This document shows, one piece after another, positions 43,383 to 53,579 of a stretch of 64,000 nt of DNA. How positions within the stretch are numbered: position 1 is the stretch's first letter; the number at the start of each line of letters is the position of its first letter. The translations under genes and the position numbers were made by a program. The DNA comes from Littorina saxatilis (Eukaryota > Mollusca > Gastropoda > Littorinimorpha > Littorinidae), in assembly GCF_037325665.1 (NCBI RefSeq), contig NC_090261.1, forward strand, positions 66,085,195 to 66,149,194. Direction: 5' to 3'. The notes below the pieces were generated by a model. That model worked only from the letters and a program-made list of their open reading frames with translations, made no database searches and was not told the DNA's origin.

Positions 43383-44106
43383 TTTAGTTGCAAGATCAGT
43401 ACATGTTCTATCACGGAATTTTGTTTTGTTTTTGTAATTATGTGTATTTAGAGATTTTTCAAACCAAACTATTAATCTTTGAGCTCAGATGTCCTACTTT
43501 TTGACGTATTGGTATGTTTATTCAAGGTAAGCTAGACGAATCATTTGTATCAGGAAACTAAAATAAATGAAATTCTGATTTTATGTGAAAAATTGAATCA
43601 GTATCACAACAATTTCAAAAATTATTCATATTATGTGCTGGTTAATGACTATTACATTTGCAAGCCAAAGCTCTGTTTGCATTCTGAATTTTGCATGTAA
43701 ATGTCCCATTTCAAAGATCACCTATATATTTAGGTGTGTGTGTAGTCTTTTTAAGAACATCAATTATATACATTTATTGGATCTTGATTGCTTGAATGTG
43801 TATGACACATAATTCTTGTGTATGAATAAATGTGTATGACAAGTTTGAATATTGGATAATACAAATTGTTTGTATGGATTTTGATTCCTGTATGGTGAGG
43901 CAATGAACATGTGCGAGTGAGATGTCTATGATGGACAGCAAAATGTAGTTATGGATTCATGGCTGCTAGTCTCATTTCCAGTCATATTAAAAAAAACAAG
44001 TTGTTTTTACAAAAACACAAAACATAACTCAAGTTGTCTGCCACAAATACAATTAATTTTAATCAAACAAGTGTCATGCAGAAAATCCACTTTAAATAAG
44101 GAAAAT

Positions 44107-44402
44107 CATCACAAAATGGAATGCATACTTTATGTTTATCACATCACAAGACACACTGGTAATACTTGGCAGGTGAGAGTTAACCCATCACACAATGGAA
44201 TGAATATTTTTATCACATCATTAGACTGGTATTACTTGGCAGTTGAGAGTTAACCTATCACAAAATGGAATGAATACTTAATTTTTATCCCATCATAAGA
44301 CTGGTAATACTTGGCAGTTGCGAGTTCATCCATCACAAAGTGGAATGAATACTTTAATTTTATCACATCATAAAGAATACATCGGTTCTACTTGGCAGGT
44401 GA
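44107..44402. repeat. ~83-bp tandem repeat x 3-4
   Basis: Units carry ATCACA(A/C)AATGGAATG(A/C)AT, TTTATC(A/C)CATCA, GACTGGTA(A/T)TACTTGGCAG and TGAGAGTTAACC(C/T). Starts at about 44107, 44193, 44261 and 44332. AT-rich, no ORF. Confidence 0.75.
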
Positions 44403-44509
44403 CAGCTGAACAGTTAGCAAAACAGTCACTATTTAATTCTGGTTACAGAGACGAGGAATTGAGGCTGAAATTTATAAACTAAACAAGAAAGCTGAAATTG
44501 TGTGAGCCG

Positions 44510-44830
44510 TTTGTTCGTTCATGGGCTGAAACTCCCACGGCTTTTACGTGTATGACCGTTTTTACCCCGCCATTTAGGCAGCCATACGCCGCGTTCGGAG
44601 GAAGCATGCTGGGTATTTTCGTGTTTCTATAACCCACCGAACTCTGACATGGATTACAGGATCTTTTTCGTGCGCACTTGGTCTTGTGCTTGCGTGTACA
44701 CACGGGGGTGTTCGGACACCGAGGAGAGTCTGCACACAAAGTTGACTGTGAGCAATAATAAATCTCTCGCCGAACGTGGGGACGAACTCGCGCTGACAGC
44801 GGCCAACAGGACTGAGCTACATCCCCGCCC
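44510..44830 (-). mobile_element. tRNA-derived SINE (same family as 35874-36249)
   Basis: The minus strand gives GGGGATGTAGCTCAGTCC, a B-box-like CGAGTTCGTCCCC, CACAAGCACAAGACCAAGTG or close variants and CATGCTTCCTCCGAACGC. The GAA tail is missing; the 3' end is at about 44510. More diverged from the 35874 copy than that is from its own duplicate, so it is an independent insertion. Confidence 0.75.
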
Positions 44831-45388
44831 TTGTGTGAGCAGTGACCTTCACTACAGAGGAGTGTAAAACTATAAAAGGAAAAGCAGTAGACAACGCCAG
44901 TTTTGGTTAATTTGGTAAAACATAAAAACAGACTATCGTTACACAGGGCACGAATATCACATTATCATAACTGTTACAAACGCTTTTGAGTTTATTAATT
45001 TGTATACCATTATGAGACAGTATAACAAAGTTGTTAGCGTGCAATTGATTTGTTTGTATCCGGTTTATGGTGTATATTGCCAAGTTTTGTATGGGACACT
45101 GTAACGCTAGTCCGAGTGCTTTTGATATTTTGCTGGCAACGTGTTATTCGTGTAGTAGGGGGGGTTGAACCATTTATTCTGTACATTAGGTAACTGATAC
45201 CTGATATGATGTGAAGTGCTTAGTTTACTTGATCAATAGTCGAGAGAAATACAATGCTTTACATGTTTTCCATGGACAGCGTTACACGGAACACGAAAAG
45301 CAGGCAACATAATGACAAACAGTGGTGCAAAAAAAACAAATAAGAACAGAACACACTCTTGAAACACAACGGCAATTTAAATAATGCA

Positions 45389-46025
45389 AAACACAAACAT
45401 CAAATCTTCGAAAGTCTCTCTCTTGCATTTAATAGCAAGTAAGAAATGATGTACGGTACAGGCACCCAAAATAAAGCTTATTTTACTGAGAGAAAAAACC
45501 CACACACACCTTGTCTTAATAATTTTAAGATTTCAAAGTTCAACGTTAAACACCCCCCCCCCCCCCCCCCCTGCAAAAAGCAAAGAAAACAATCAAAACA
45601 AAAACAAGGTATGTAAAGGAGTATAGGAAACCGGTTAAATCAGGGTCATGTTTTTTTTTTCCTTTGCAGCATGACCTCAAATAATTCAGTTTGAATACAT
45701 TTGTGAATTCTCTTCAAAATTGCAGAACAAACATTTTTTCGCAGGGTGTGTACAGAAAGAAACACCAACACCTACGGCTACCAAGCAAAAATAATGCGAA
45801 ACACAAACATCAAATCTTCGAAAGTCTCTCTCTTGCATTTAATAGCAAGTAAGAAATGATGTACGGTACAGGCACCTAAAATAAAGCTTATTTTACGGAG
45901 AGAAAAAAACCACCCACACCTTGTCTTAATAATTTTAAGATTTCAAAGTTCAACGTTAACACCCCCCCCCCCCCCCCCCAGGGTGTGTACAGATAGAAAC
46001 ACCAACAGCTACGGCTACCAAGCAG
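45389..46025. repeat. ~408-bp tandem duplication
   Basis: The block from AACACAAACATCAAATCTTC to the C-run (45389-45572) recurs at 45797-45979 with few changes. The block CAGGGTGTGTACAGA ... AACACCAACA recurs at 45743 and 45977. The second copy lacks about 170 bp between the C-run and CAGGGTG. The two poly-C runs (about 45549-45572 and 45960-45979) differ in length. Confidence 0.85.
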
Positions 46026-46054
46026 AAACTAATCGCACCATTGAAGGAAAGTTT

Positions 46055-46295
46055 TTACAATAAATAAAATCCACCCCCTTCAAGAACAGCCTGGGACAGC
46101 TTCTGCCTCAGTTCTTGACGTGTGGGGCAGACACCTGCATTCTGAGGGCACAAGTTGACACTCTGGGGAGTGGCTTTTCGGGTGTGTCCACAAACACCAC
46201 GGTCAGAGGACTCTGGTACCCTCCTGGTACTGTGGACCGGCTCCCAGACATGAAAAACACGAAATCTGAGATGGTGGTTTCTCCGCACTTTCCAT
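46055..46295 (-). pseudogene. HECT-domain ubiquitin ligase (G2E3-like), C-terminal exon with frameshift
   Basis: A strong acceptor (TTTCTTTTTTGTCTTGTTTCAG read on the minus strand) ends at 46296. The exon reads GKCGETTISDFVFFMSGSRS, TVPGGYQSPLTVVFVDTPEK, then PLPRVSTCALRMQV. The tail ELRQKLSQAVLEGGGFYLL and a TAA at 46055 are in another frame, with the change near 46100-46125. The HECT C-lobe pattern F-x2-FMSGS-x-x-x-PGG, then LP-x-x-STC-x-L with the catalytic Cys, then L-x2-KL-x2-A(V/I)-x-x-x-GF, is clear. The Cys would accept ubiquitin in the intact enzyme. Upstream exons are not seen within 1 kb. It is either a pseudogene or an assembly error. Confidence 0.7.
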
Positions 46296-47290
46296 CTGAA
46301 ACAAGACAAAAAAGAAATTCTGAAATAAAGGAAACATCATCCCGCTTTCTTAATAAGCATACAAGTACCAGGACTCAAAAGAGAGGGAATTATTGCATGC
46401 TTGTGTTCATTTGTAGAAGCGTAGAAATGTTAAGCATGCTTTGCGACACAGAATGAAATGCTATTTTGAAAGCGTAACTTTTCTTGAGACTTTTTTGAGC
46501 TGCTTGACGTTCAGTTTGATATGTGAAGGCAAACGAGATTCATTTTCCCAAATCTTTGGAGCTTTCAGGGGTAAAACCATGTGCTTATCATTTGCTGCTT
46601 TACATATAAGTTATTCTCCTGGGCCGTTTCCCATTTTGTGACATGTATTTTCAGTCCTTAAAACATGTATTAAATGGCAACTTGAATGTATACTCTCCCA
46701 AAAAAAGAAACTTGACACATGTAAACATTGATGTTTTTCAAATATATAATATATGTTAGAGGAAAGCACCAAAATTCAGTTTGAAGTTTGTCGGTTACAT
46801 TGTTGCTAACAACTAACCCATAAAAAGAACATAATTGAACCAAGACTTTACTAAGTGGTCGCCCTTTTATTGAATTGCAAAAATTCTCGTCTGCACAAAA
46901 ATCATGTGCATGGAGAGTATCGAGAGTATACATATTTTCTTTAGTAATAATTTTTTTTCCAGTAATACTCCAGGTTGTTAATGATGCAGACTTGCAACAA
47001 AACAACATAGAATATATATATATTATTTTCTTGGTAGTGTTAGCAGTATTCAAATTCATGTCACAACTTCCGGTTTCCATGTTATGAAGGTGCTTTACTT
47101 TAAAACCTTTGTACTTTTACTGAACACTAAGACAAACAAAATGTGCAAGTATTTGTTATTCTATCTCTGCAGGCCAAGGATATTTATGAAACTAGTATTT
47201 GTGAATGAAATTAATTTGTACAGCTTAAATGTCTCAAGTTAAATTTAATAAAAAGTCTACTTTATAACATGGTTTTCCCTGGTACACAGC
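46296..47290. other. No recognisable gene
   Basis: AT-rich sequence upstream (minus strand) of the HECT exon. No further HECT exon was found by eye, and there is no marked repeat. Confidence 0.45.
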
Positions 47291-47294
47291 TCTG

Positions 47295-47600
47295 GAGATT
47301 AAAGCTGTGGTCTATTTATGACTTTCCTGGGCTACGAGGTTGAAAAATAGGGATACAATCATGTACAGAATTCTGTACAGCAAACGCTACCCGAAACCCC
47401 ACCTATACGGCGTGTATGACCTTGAGAGCTTCAGTCAACGCTTGAATTTTTCAGGGATAACAGCCGGTTTGCTCTCTCAAGACTGATCATATTTTATCTT
47501 CAAGAGAGATCAAGGGGAAAAAATAAAAGCCCCGGCGAAGATTCGAACTCTCGACTTCGTGTCTCATGTCCTAACCACTAGGCTACTGCGCCAATTGAGA
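47295..47600 (-). mobile_element. tRNA-derived SINE, family A, minus copy
   Basis: Minus-strand head: GCGCAGTAGCCTAGTGGTTA then GGACATGAG (A box), and GAGAGTTCGAATCTTCGCCG (B box) at about 47597-47535. The body runs to 47295 with GCAAACCGGCTGTTATCCCT, TTCAAGCGTTGACTGAAGCT and GTCATACACGCCGTATAGGT. The body 47301-47480 is a reverse complement of 48437-48612, the plus copy. Confidence 0.8.
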
Positions 47601-47689
47601 AAATGAAGGAAAAACATTGATATGAATTCATGTTATGTTATTCTTGAAGCAGCATGATTTATATCTCTATCCGCCCATTGTTCAGAAGT

Positions 47690-48006
47690 TTGTTTGTTTG
47701 TTTGTTTGTTTGCTTGCTTAACGCCCAGCCGACCACGAAGGGCCATATCAGGGCGGAGCTGCTTTGACATATAACGTGCGCCACACACAAGACAGAAGTC
47801 GCAGCACAGGCTTCATGGCTCACCCAGTCACATTATTCTGACACCGACCAACCAGTCCTAGCATTAACCCCATAATGCCAGACGCCAGGCGGAGCAACCA
47901 CTAGATTGCCAATTTTAAAAGTCTTAGGTATGACCCGGCCGGGGTTCGAACCCACGACCTCCCGATGCACGGGGCGGACGCCTTACCACTAGGCCAACCG
48001 TGCCGG
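47690..48006 (-). mobile_element. tRNA-derived SINE, family B, 12-bp target duplication
   Basis: Minus-strand head GCACGGTTGGCCTAGTGGTA then AGGCGTCCGCC (A box) and GTGGGTTCGAACCCCGGCCG (B box). The tail is GGTCGGCTGGGCGTTAAGCA then AGCAAACAAACAAAC. A perfect duplication TTGTTCAGAAGT flanks it (47678-47689 and 48007-48018). The 3' tail is shared with the insertion in the LINE at 23001-23261. It lies between the two head-to-head family A copies. Confidence 0.92.
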
Positions 48007-48302
48007 TTGTTCAGAAGTGAATACATGTATAACTATTTCTTAGATGTCTGGTTTCAACTGGCTTTGGAGAGATTCAATTACTGTTCTTGTCATTTTCTTG
48101 CATGTTGTAAATAGAGATATCGCAGCTATTTGCATGGCGCGAATGTCGTGTAGCATGACGGTGTAAACATGTACTGCGATTCTGTAAAACATGTTTGCAA
48201 ATAAAGGCAAATTTTAATGTCAATTTTTACGTTTTTGCAACGCATAAATGATAATTCAAGCGTAGAATGATATAAAATTATCAATTTTTTTTATCTTTGA
48301 CA

Positions 48303-48615
48303 ATACTGGTGTAGTGGCCTAGCGGTTAAGACATCGGCCCCGACATTTCGAGGCCCCGATGCCTTGAGTTCGAATCCCTGCCAAGTCGTTTATTTTTTCT
48401 GCTCGATCCTTCTTGACAACAAATATGCTCAGCTCTGCGAGAGCAAACCGGATGTTACCACTGCAAAATTCAAGCGTTGACTGAAGCTCTCAAGGTCATA
48501 CACGCCGTATAGGTGGGGTTTCGGGTAGTGTTTGCTGTACAGAAATCTGTACATGATTTTGTCCCTATTTTTCAACCTCGTAGCCCGGGAAGTCATAAAT
48601 AGACACAGCTTTAAC
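48303..48615 (+). mobile_element. tRNA-derived SINE, family A, plus copy
   Basis: Head GTAGTGGCCTAGCGGTTAAG then ACATCGG (A box) and CTTGAGTTCGAATCCCTGCC (B box). A variable-arm-like stem (GGCCCCGACATTTCGAGGCC) between them suggests a long-variable-arm tRNA (Leu/Ser type) origin. The body continues GAGAGCAAACCGG ... GTACATGATTTTGTCCCTAT ... GAAGTCATAAATAGACAC. Counterpart of 47295-47600 in opposite orientation. Confidence 0.82.
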
Positions 48616-48619
48616 CCAT

Positions 48620-49190
48620 ATCAATCAAGGTTTGTTATGAACCAAACGGCTTTCCATATGAGATTATATACGTACCACTGCCGCCGCCACCAAATAATCA
48701 TAATATACACTTTACAACGGATTACACACACACACACACAGATAACAAGGTAATCTTGAACTTTAGCGTGACGAAAATGGTGTACGTTGTCAACCATGGG
48801 ACATCATCTACACGAAAGAGTTGTCTCCCTTGTCTGGTCACACGGATAATTCCTTCTTTGATGGGTCAAATGCATTCGTACAGTTCATCATCGGAGTTCA
48901 TTCCGTAACTTCAAAGGGATCTAAAATGACTTGTTATGATTACAAGTACAGGTTCTACAAATTTGGAGACTTAAATGCCTCTGAATTAAGAGCTATGAAT
49001 TTAACACGCTAAAGTTCAAGATTACCGATAACACGATATAGCAGCTAGTCTCTCGCACCGAATTCCAATATTTTGCATCTTTGGTCAAAAACGCGTACAG
49101 GCCTCCCTTCAAGTTCAACTTCTGGATGTGGATGCCCCACTGACTCGGTGTAGATCGTCACAAGAACCGAATTCGTCTGATAAAACAATT
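48620..49190. other. No recognisable gene
   Basis: Apart from the border motif at 48634-48657 (GTTATGAACCAAACGGCTTT), this stretch between a SINE and the possible first exon at 49198 shows no exon or repeat I recognise. Confidence 0.45.
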
Positions 49191-49197
49191 AACTTAC

Positions 49198-49290
49198 CCT
49201 GCTGTGCGAGCCTGGGCAACAGCGTTAATTAAAACTGCACTCGCAAACCTTCCAAAACATCAGGGACATTTGCCACCCCCGCCATCTTGA
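49198..49290 (-). promoter_or_regulatory. Possible first exon with YY1-type CAAGATGGCGG start
   Basis: The minus strand carries TCAAGATGGCGGGGGTGGCA at 49289-49270, which matches the YY1 consensus (AAGATGGCGGC) common at TATA-less promoters and placed over the initiator ATG, and about 75 bases on a strong donor GGGTAAGTT (49191-49199). From that ATG the frame MAGVANVPDVLEGLRVQF ends in TAA before the donor, so a coding reading fails; the exon may be untranslated. Only the motif and donor are seen. Confidence 0.35.
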
Positions 49291-49410
49291 GCTGTTCAGT
49301 CTGTCAAAAGGCGGCAAAGCGAGGCTATGAAGACGCGTATAAGCTTAGTGTTTTTCATGTGGATTCCCAGTCCAAGTTTTTAAGTCGCTTAACCACGTGA
49401 CTATAACTGA

Positions 49411-49940
49411 TTAATACAGGTGTATTTATTATTAAATACAGGTGTATTTATTTTTAAATACAGGTGTATTTATTATTAAATACAGGTGTATTTATTTTTA
49501 AATACAGGTGTATTTATTTTTAAATACAGGTGTATTTATTATTAAATACAGGTGTATTTATTTTTAAATACAGGTGTATTTATTTTTAAATACAGGTGTA
49601 TTTATTTTTAAATACAGGTGTATTTATCATTAATTACACCTGTATTTTATAATAAATACAGGTGTATTTAATAATAAATGCACCTGTATTTAATAATAAA
49701 TACACCTGTATTTAAAAATAAATACACCTGTATTTAATAATAATTACACCTGTATTTAAAAATAAATACACCTGTAATTTATAATAAATACACCTGTATT
49801 TAATAAAAAAATACACCTGTAATTAATAAAAAAAATACACCTGTAATTAATAATGATACTTATTGTATACGTTTAAGAAATAAATACAGCTGTATTTATC
49901 ATTAAATACAGGTGTATTTATTTTAAATTACAGCTGTAAT
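49411..49940. repeat. Array of E-box-centred palindromes, CAGGTG half then CACCTG half
   Basis: About 22 units of AAATACAGGTGTATTTA or AAATACACCTGTATTTA with AT-only linkers, centres about 24 bp apart. The left half (to about 49640) is almost all CAGGTG, the right half almost all CACCTG, so the array is itself one large inverted repeat centred near 49635-49690. It ends in ATTACAGCTGTAAT and the border motif, which mirrors the array at 27591-27922. Confidence 0.9.
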
Positions 49941-49989
49941 AGTTATGAGCCAAACGGCTTTCCATAGTTTTTTCCATGTTTCCGCATGG

Positions 49990-50189
49990 NNNNNNNNNNN
50001 NNNNNNNNNNNNNNNNNNNNNNNNNNNNNNNNNNNNNNNNNNNNNNNNNNNNNNNNNNNNNNNNNNNNNNNNNNNNNNNNNNNNNNNNNNNNNNNNNNNN
50101 NNNNNNNNNNNNNNNNNNNNNNNNNNNNNNNNNNNNNNNNNNNNNNNNNNNNNNNNNNNNNNNNNNNNNNNNNNNNNNNNNNNNNNNNN
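49990..50189. other. Assembly gap of exactly 200 N
   Basis: A fixed-length run of 200 N, the usual placeholder for a scaffold join of unknown size. The contig to its right starts in the middle of a sequence already present at 29345. Confidence 0.99.
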
Positions 50190-50261
50190 TTTGACTGATC
50201 AGCTTACAAAGCACGGGTATAGGAACAGGGAATCTTCAATTGTTTACATTTTCTTTCTTGT

Positions 50262-50576
50262 TTGATGCGGGTGGGTGGCAAAATCGACGGCTCTAAATGG
50301 GGTCACCAGATCGGTAGATGGGAAGTACTCGAGGTTTATGACAGGCTCGTTGTGGATGATGTCCCTTGTCTAAAAAACCAGTTCAAGGTGGATCCGGATG
50401 GTTCTTCGATCAACACGATTGTTGATGGTTCTGTCAAATCAAGATATCGTGACATGTTCAACAGTATGTTTCTGTGTTGGTGGATAGTATGGATCAGTGT
50501 TTTTCCAGAGTACTTGGAAATAATTTTCAGTGAGATTCCTGATGAACATGTTGTTGGTACGATGCTTTTCATGTGA
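50262..50576 (+). other. Open frame of unknown nature, better preserved here than in copy 1
   Basis: About 100 codons, QIGRWEVLEVYDRLVVDDVP ... DMFNSMFLCWWIVWISVFPE ... IPDEHVVGTMLFM. The homologous stretch in copy 1 (about 29460-29710) is not open over the same length. The Trp-rich hydrophobic segment could be a membrane helix. I do not recognise a family; it may belong to the same old element as the 29.0-31.0 kb fragments. Confidence 0.3.
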
Positions 50577-53500
50577 GCGTTTTGTCATTCAGAAATCAGA
50601 ATATTTGTTTTCCTGTGGAGGTACTGTATGTCAATTACCTCGGTGTTTGTCATTTCAGTGATCAGGAATATTGGTTCCTTTGGAAGTCTGTTTTGTCAAT
50701 CACCTGTTATTTTGCCTAGGAGATTCCAATTTATTTTGATTGTGGTACTGTGGGCTAGGTAATATTTCTGTGAGGTACTGTTGTCCCTTGTGTTGGCTGG
50801 TGCCTCACAGATTACAAACACTATTTTGGTTAAAGTACATGTACCGTGGGCTAGGTAATATTTCATGGTGGGGCTGATTTTTCAGAGAATCAGAAAACAT
50901 GGTTCGCTGTTGTTCTTTTTGTCAAATTAAGCTATAGGGCCTCAGAGATTCCAACATTAGTTAGTATTTGGATTTGTTAGCCAGGTTAATGTTGGTGTGT
51001 GACAGTTCAAGAGACCATGATGTAATTTCCTGTTGGTGTTCTGTTTGTCATAAATGTATTGAGGCCTCAGAGATTCCAACCTCGTTTGGTGGGGGTACTG
51101 GTGCCAGGATTTGAGTTTGACACAGAAAACACAATTGGTTTGAAGTACTTTGGGCAGATTTTAATCAATTTCTTTGGTTGTATTTCAGACTCCCAAAATC
51201 TGGTGACAACTTCAGAAGTATGGGATATTAACACCTTTTACAGGCTGAACAGTGAAGGAGTTGTTAACTCCTGCAAGGAGCAGCAGACAAGTTCAAGGCT
51301 TATGTGTAATTCTCAGTAATCTGACAAATAAGGCTGTGTTCACATATCCTGTTTTTTATGCACAGGATATGCCTCCCAGGAGGGCAGCGTCAAGGCGGGT
51401 AGCCGAAGTGACCCGAGCCGCTGCAGGTCGGCCGATGGCCAGCAACCAGACAGCCTCGCAGCGACAACCCGGTGGGTTTGAGTCGCCACAGCAGGAGGGG
51501 AAGAAAGCGCCACTGCTTTGGCCGCGGTATTGGCAGACTACGCAGGCTGGGGGCGGCAGAGACCTGCCAAGTGGCCATTGTCTCGCTCCAGAAAGACAAA
51601 CCAACGTCTGCAAGAAGCTGTTTCGGGTGATCGTGAGGCCATCGCCTCAACATCGGATCGATGACAACCGGTACCAGCAATTCTACCCTGTCTGGCTCGG
51701 TTGCCAACCTGGTCAACACAATCACAGGTGAGGCGGCAACCCAATTGGTGCCTGTTGTTTTGTTCGTCGAGGAATAAGTTAAACGCAGGATCTGGGGCCC
51801 GGGGCGTCAATCCACAATGACAACTGAAAAGTTTCAATGGAAGCGTGTCAATGTTAATTGTAATTCAATCTGACAATGATCTCTTTCCTGCGTTCATGCG
51901 GTTGCAACAGACCAGAATTGGTTCTGTTCTGTTCACATAGTACTTTGAGTTCACTTACATGCAAGGGTGATGCACAGTATTCCTATGGAGAGAACTTCAT
52001 CTTTAAGTGTACTTCGATTAACTGAAGATATTCAATTGTTTACTTCAATGTGGGAGGTGTGCAATGTGTAAATACACATCAACTCAGTCAGTAAGATTTA
52101 TGTGCTGGTGTATGATGCAGAGCTGTCAGCCCCTATGAAGCTTCATGTGTAGCAATCTTGAATTTATAGTGTAGCAAATGGTGTTTATCTTTAAGTATTG
52201 CATCATCTTATAATCCACTGCACCTACATGTTTATATGTCAAGACACAAATGTTGCAATAACTGTGTTCAGACAAGAAACAGCAGCAGGAACAAATGAAC
52301 ATTGAGAGTGTCTGTATAACGAAGTAGCATTTTCTGTTTTACAAGTAGCATGCTACATCGAAAGCGTAATAGTCTGCAGCTCTAATTGGGCCACTAATGC
52401 GACATGGTGCTTTTGGATTCCACAAGTTATTTTGCATGTTGTTTTTAAGGCAAATATGTCAAGCTCCTAAAGAACTTTAGTGGGTAAGCCTGTGACATTG
52501 TTGTCCACATAGAGAATACTATATGGTTTCCTATGAAATACCAGTTTTACTCAAGTTGTGCTTTTAAATATTAAACTGCGAACAATATTTCAAAACACTA
52601 GTGTAAAACTGGTATCAAACAGGAAGCCATGTAGTATTCTGTTTATCCTACATACAGGGTTCGTACAGGTCATGGAAAGTCATGGAATTTGATTTTTAAT
52701 TTTCCAGACCTGGAAAGTCATGGAATTTCAATTCAAGTCATGGAATTTCAATTCAAGTCATGGAATTTAACATAAAATAAGAAAGAAAAAAAATAACCTT
52801 TAGCACGCCAGCTTTCTTTCGAGTTGTTTCTTGACAACAAAAAGTATGCGGAATTGGAACGAATTACCAAGGAAGATCTTCGCAATGAACTGTGTATCGC
52901 GGTGAAAAAAATGACAGTTCGTCAAGTCACAGTGTTAGTGACGGTTATGAAACGGAATTTACGAAAGTGCAGATGGATACAAACAGTGGCTGGTCCAGTT
53001 TAGTGAAATGACAGGACCAGCAAACATTACCGATAATCTGACTGCGTAGCAAATGCTTGACTTGCTTGTCAAAGAGACACTGCGTAGAAACTGACTCAAA
53101 TTCAGTGCAAAGCAAGCCAGTGTCAAAACTGGCAGTGACAAGATGTAAAAAGTTTGCGTGTTCGGAAATGGCGACCTGTGGATCTAGTCATGGAAAATGT
53201 TATTGAGGCTCATGGGAAAGTCATGGAATTTTGTTTCTAAAAACAGTGGGGACCCTGTACATACTGTTGCATGTTCATTGCTGTAAATGTCCCTTTGTCG
53301 AAGCGCCCAGATTGAAGAAGCTTAAAAATTGAACCTGGATCTCTCCGAATGCCTCGTGTAATCTTTTATGTCAAAGCAAGGAAATGTCACTGGTGTGGTG
53401 TTTACGTTCTTAAAATTCTTCCGAGTGTTCAAAGAAGGACGCTTGTTTCGGTATTGGAGGCAGTGAAAAATCAGGTCCTTGTCAGACAAGACCTCTTTAC

Positions 53501-53579
53501 ACATGCAATGTAGAGTGAATGGTATTGTTATGACATGAGTGGTATGTCACGTTAGTGTAATAAGTTGTATTCTTACACG

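Noticed and set aside
47528-47600. Functional tRNA gene on the minus strand
   Set aside because: A and B boxes exist but acceptor and anticodon stems do not pair properly, and a SINE body follows that is repeated at 48390-48612.
48303-48390. tRNA-Leu/Ser gene
   Set aside because: Same family as the above; no complementary 3' acceptor strand and a SINE body follows.
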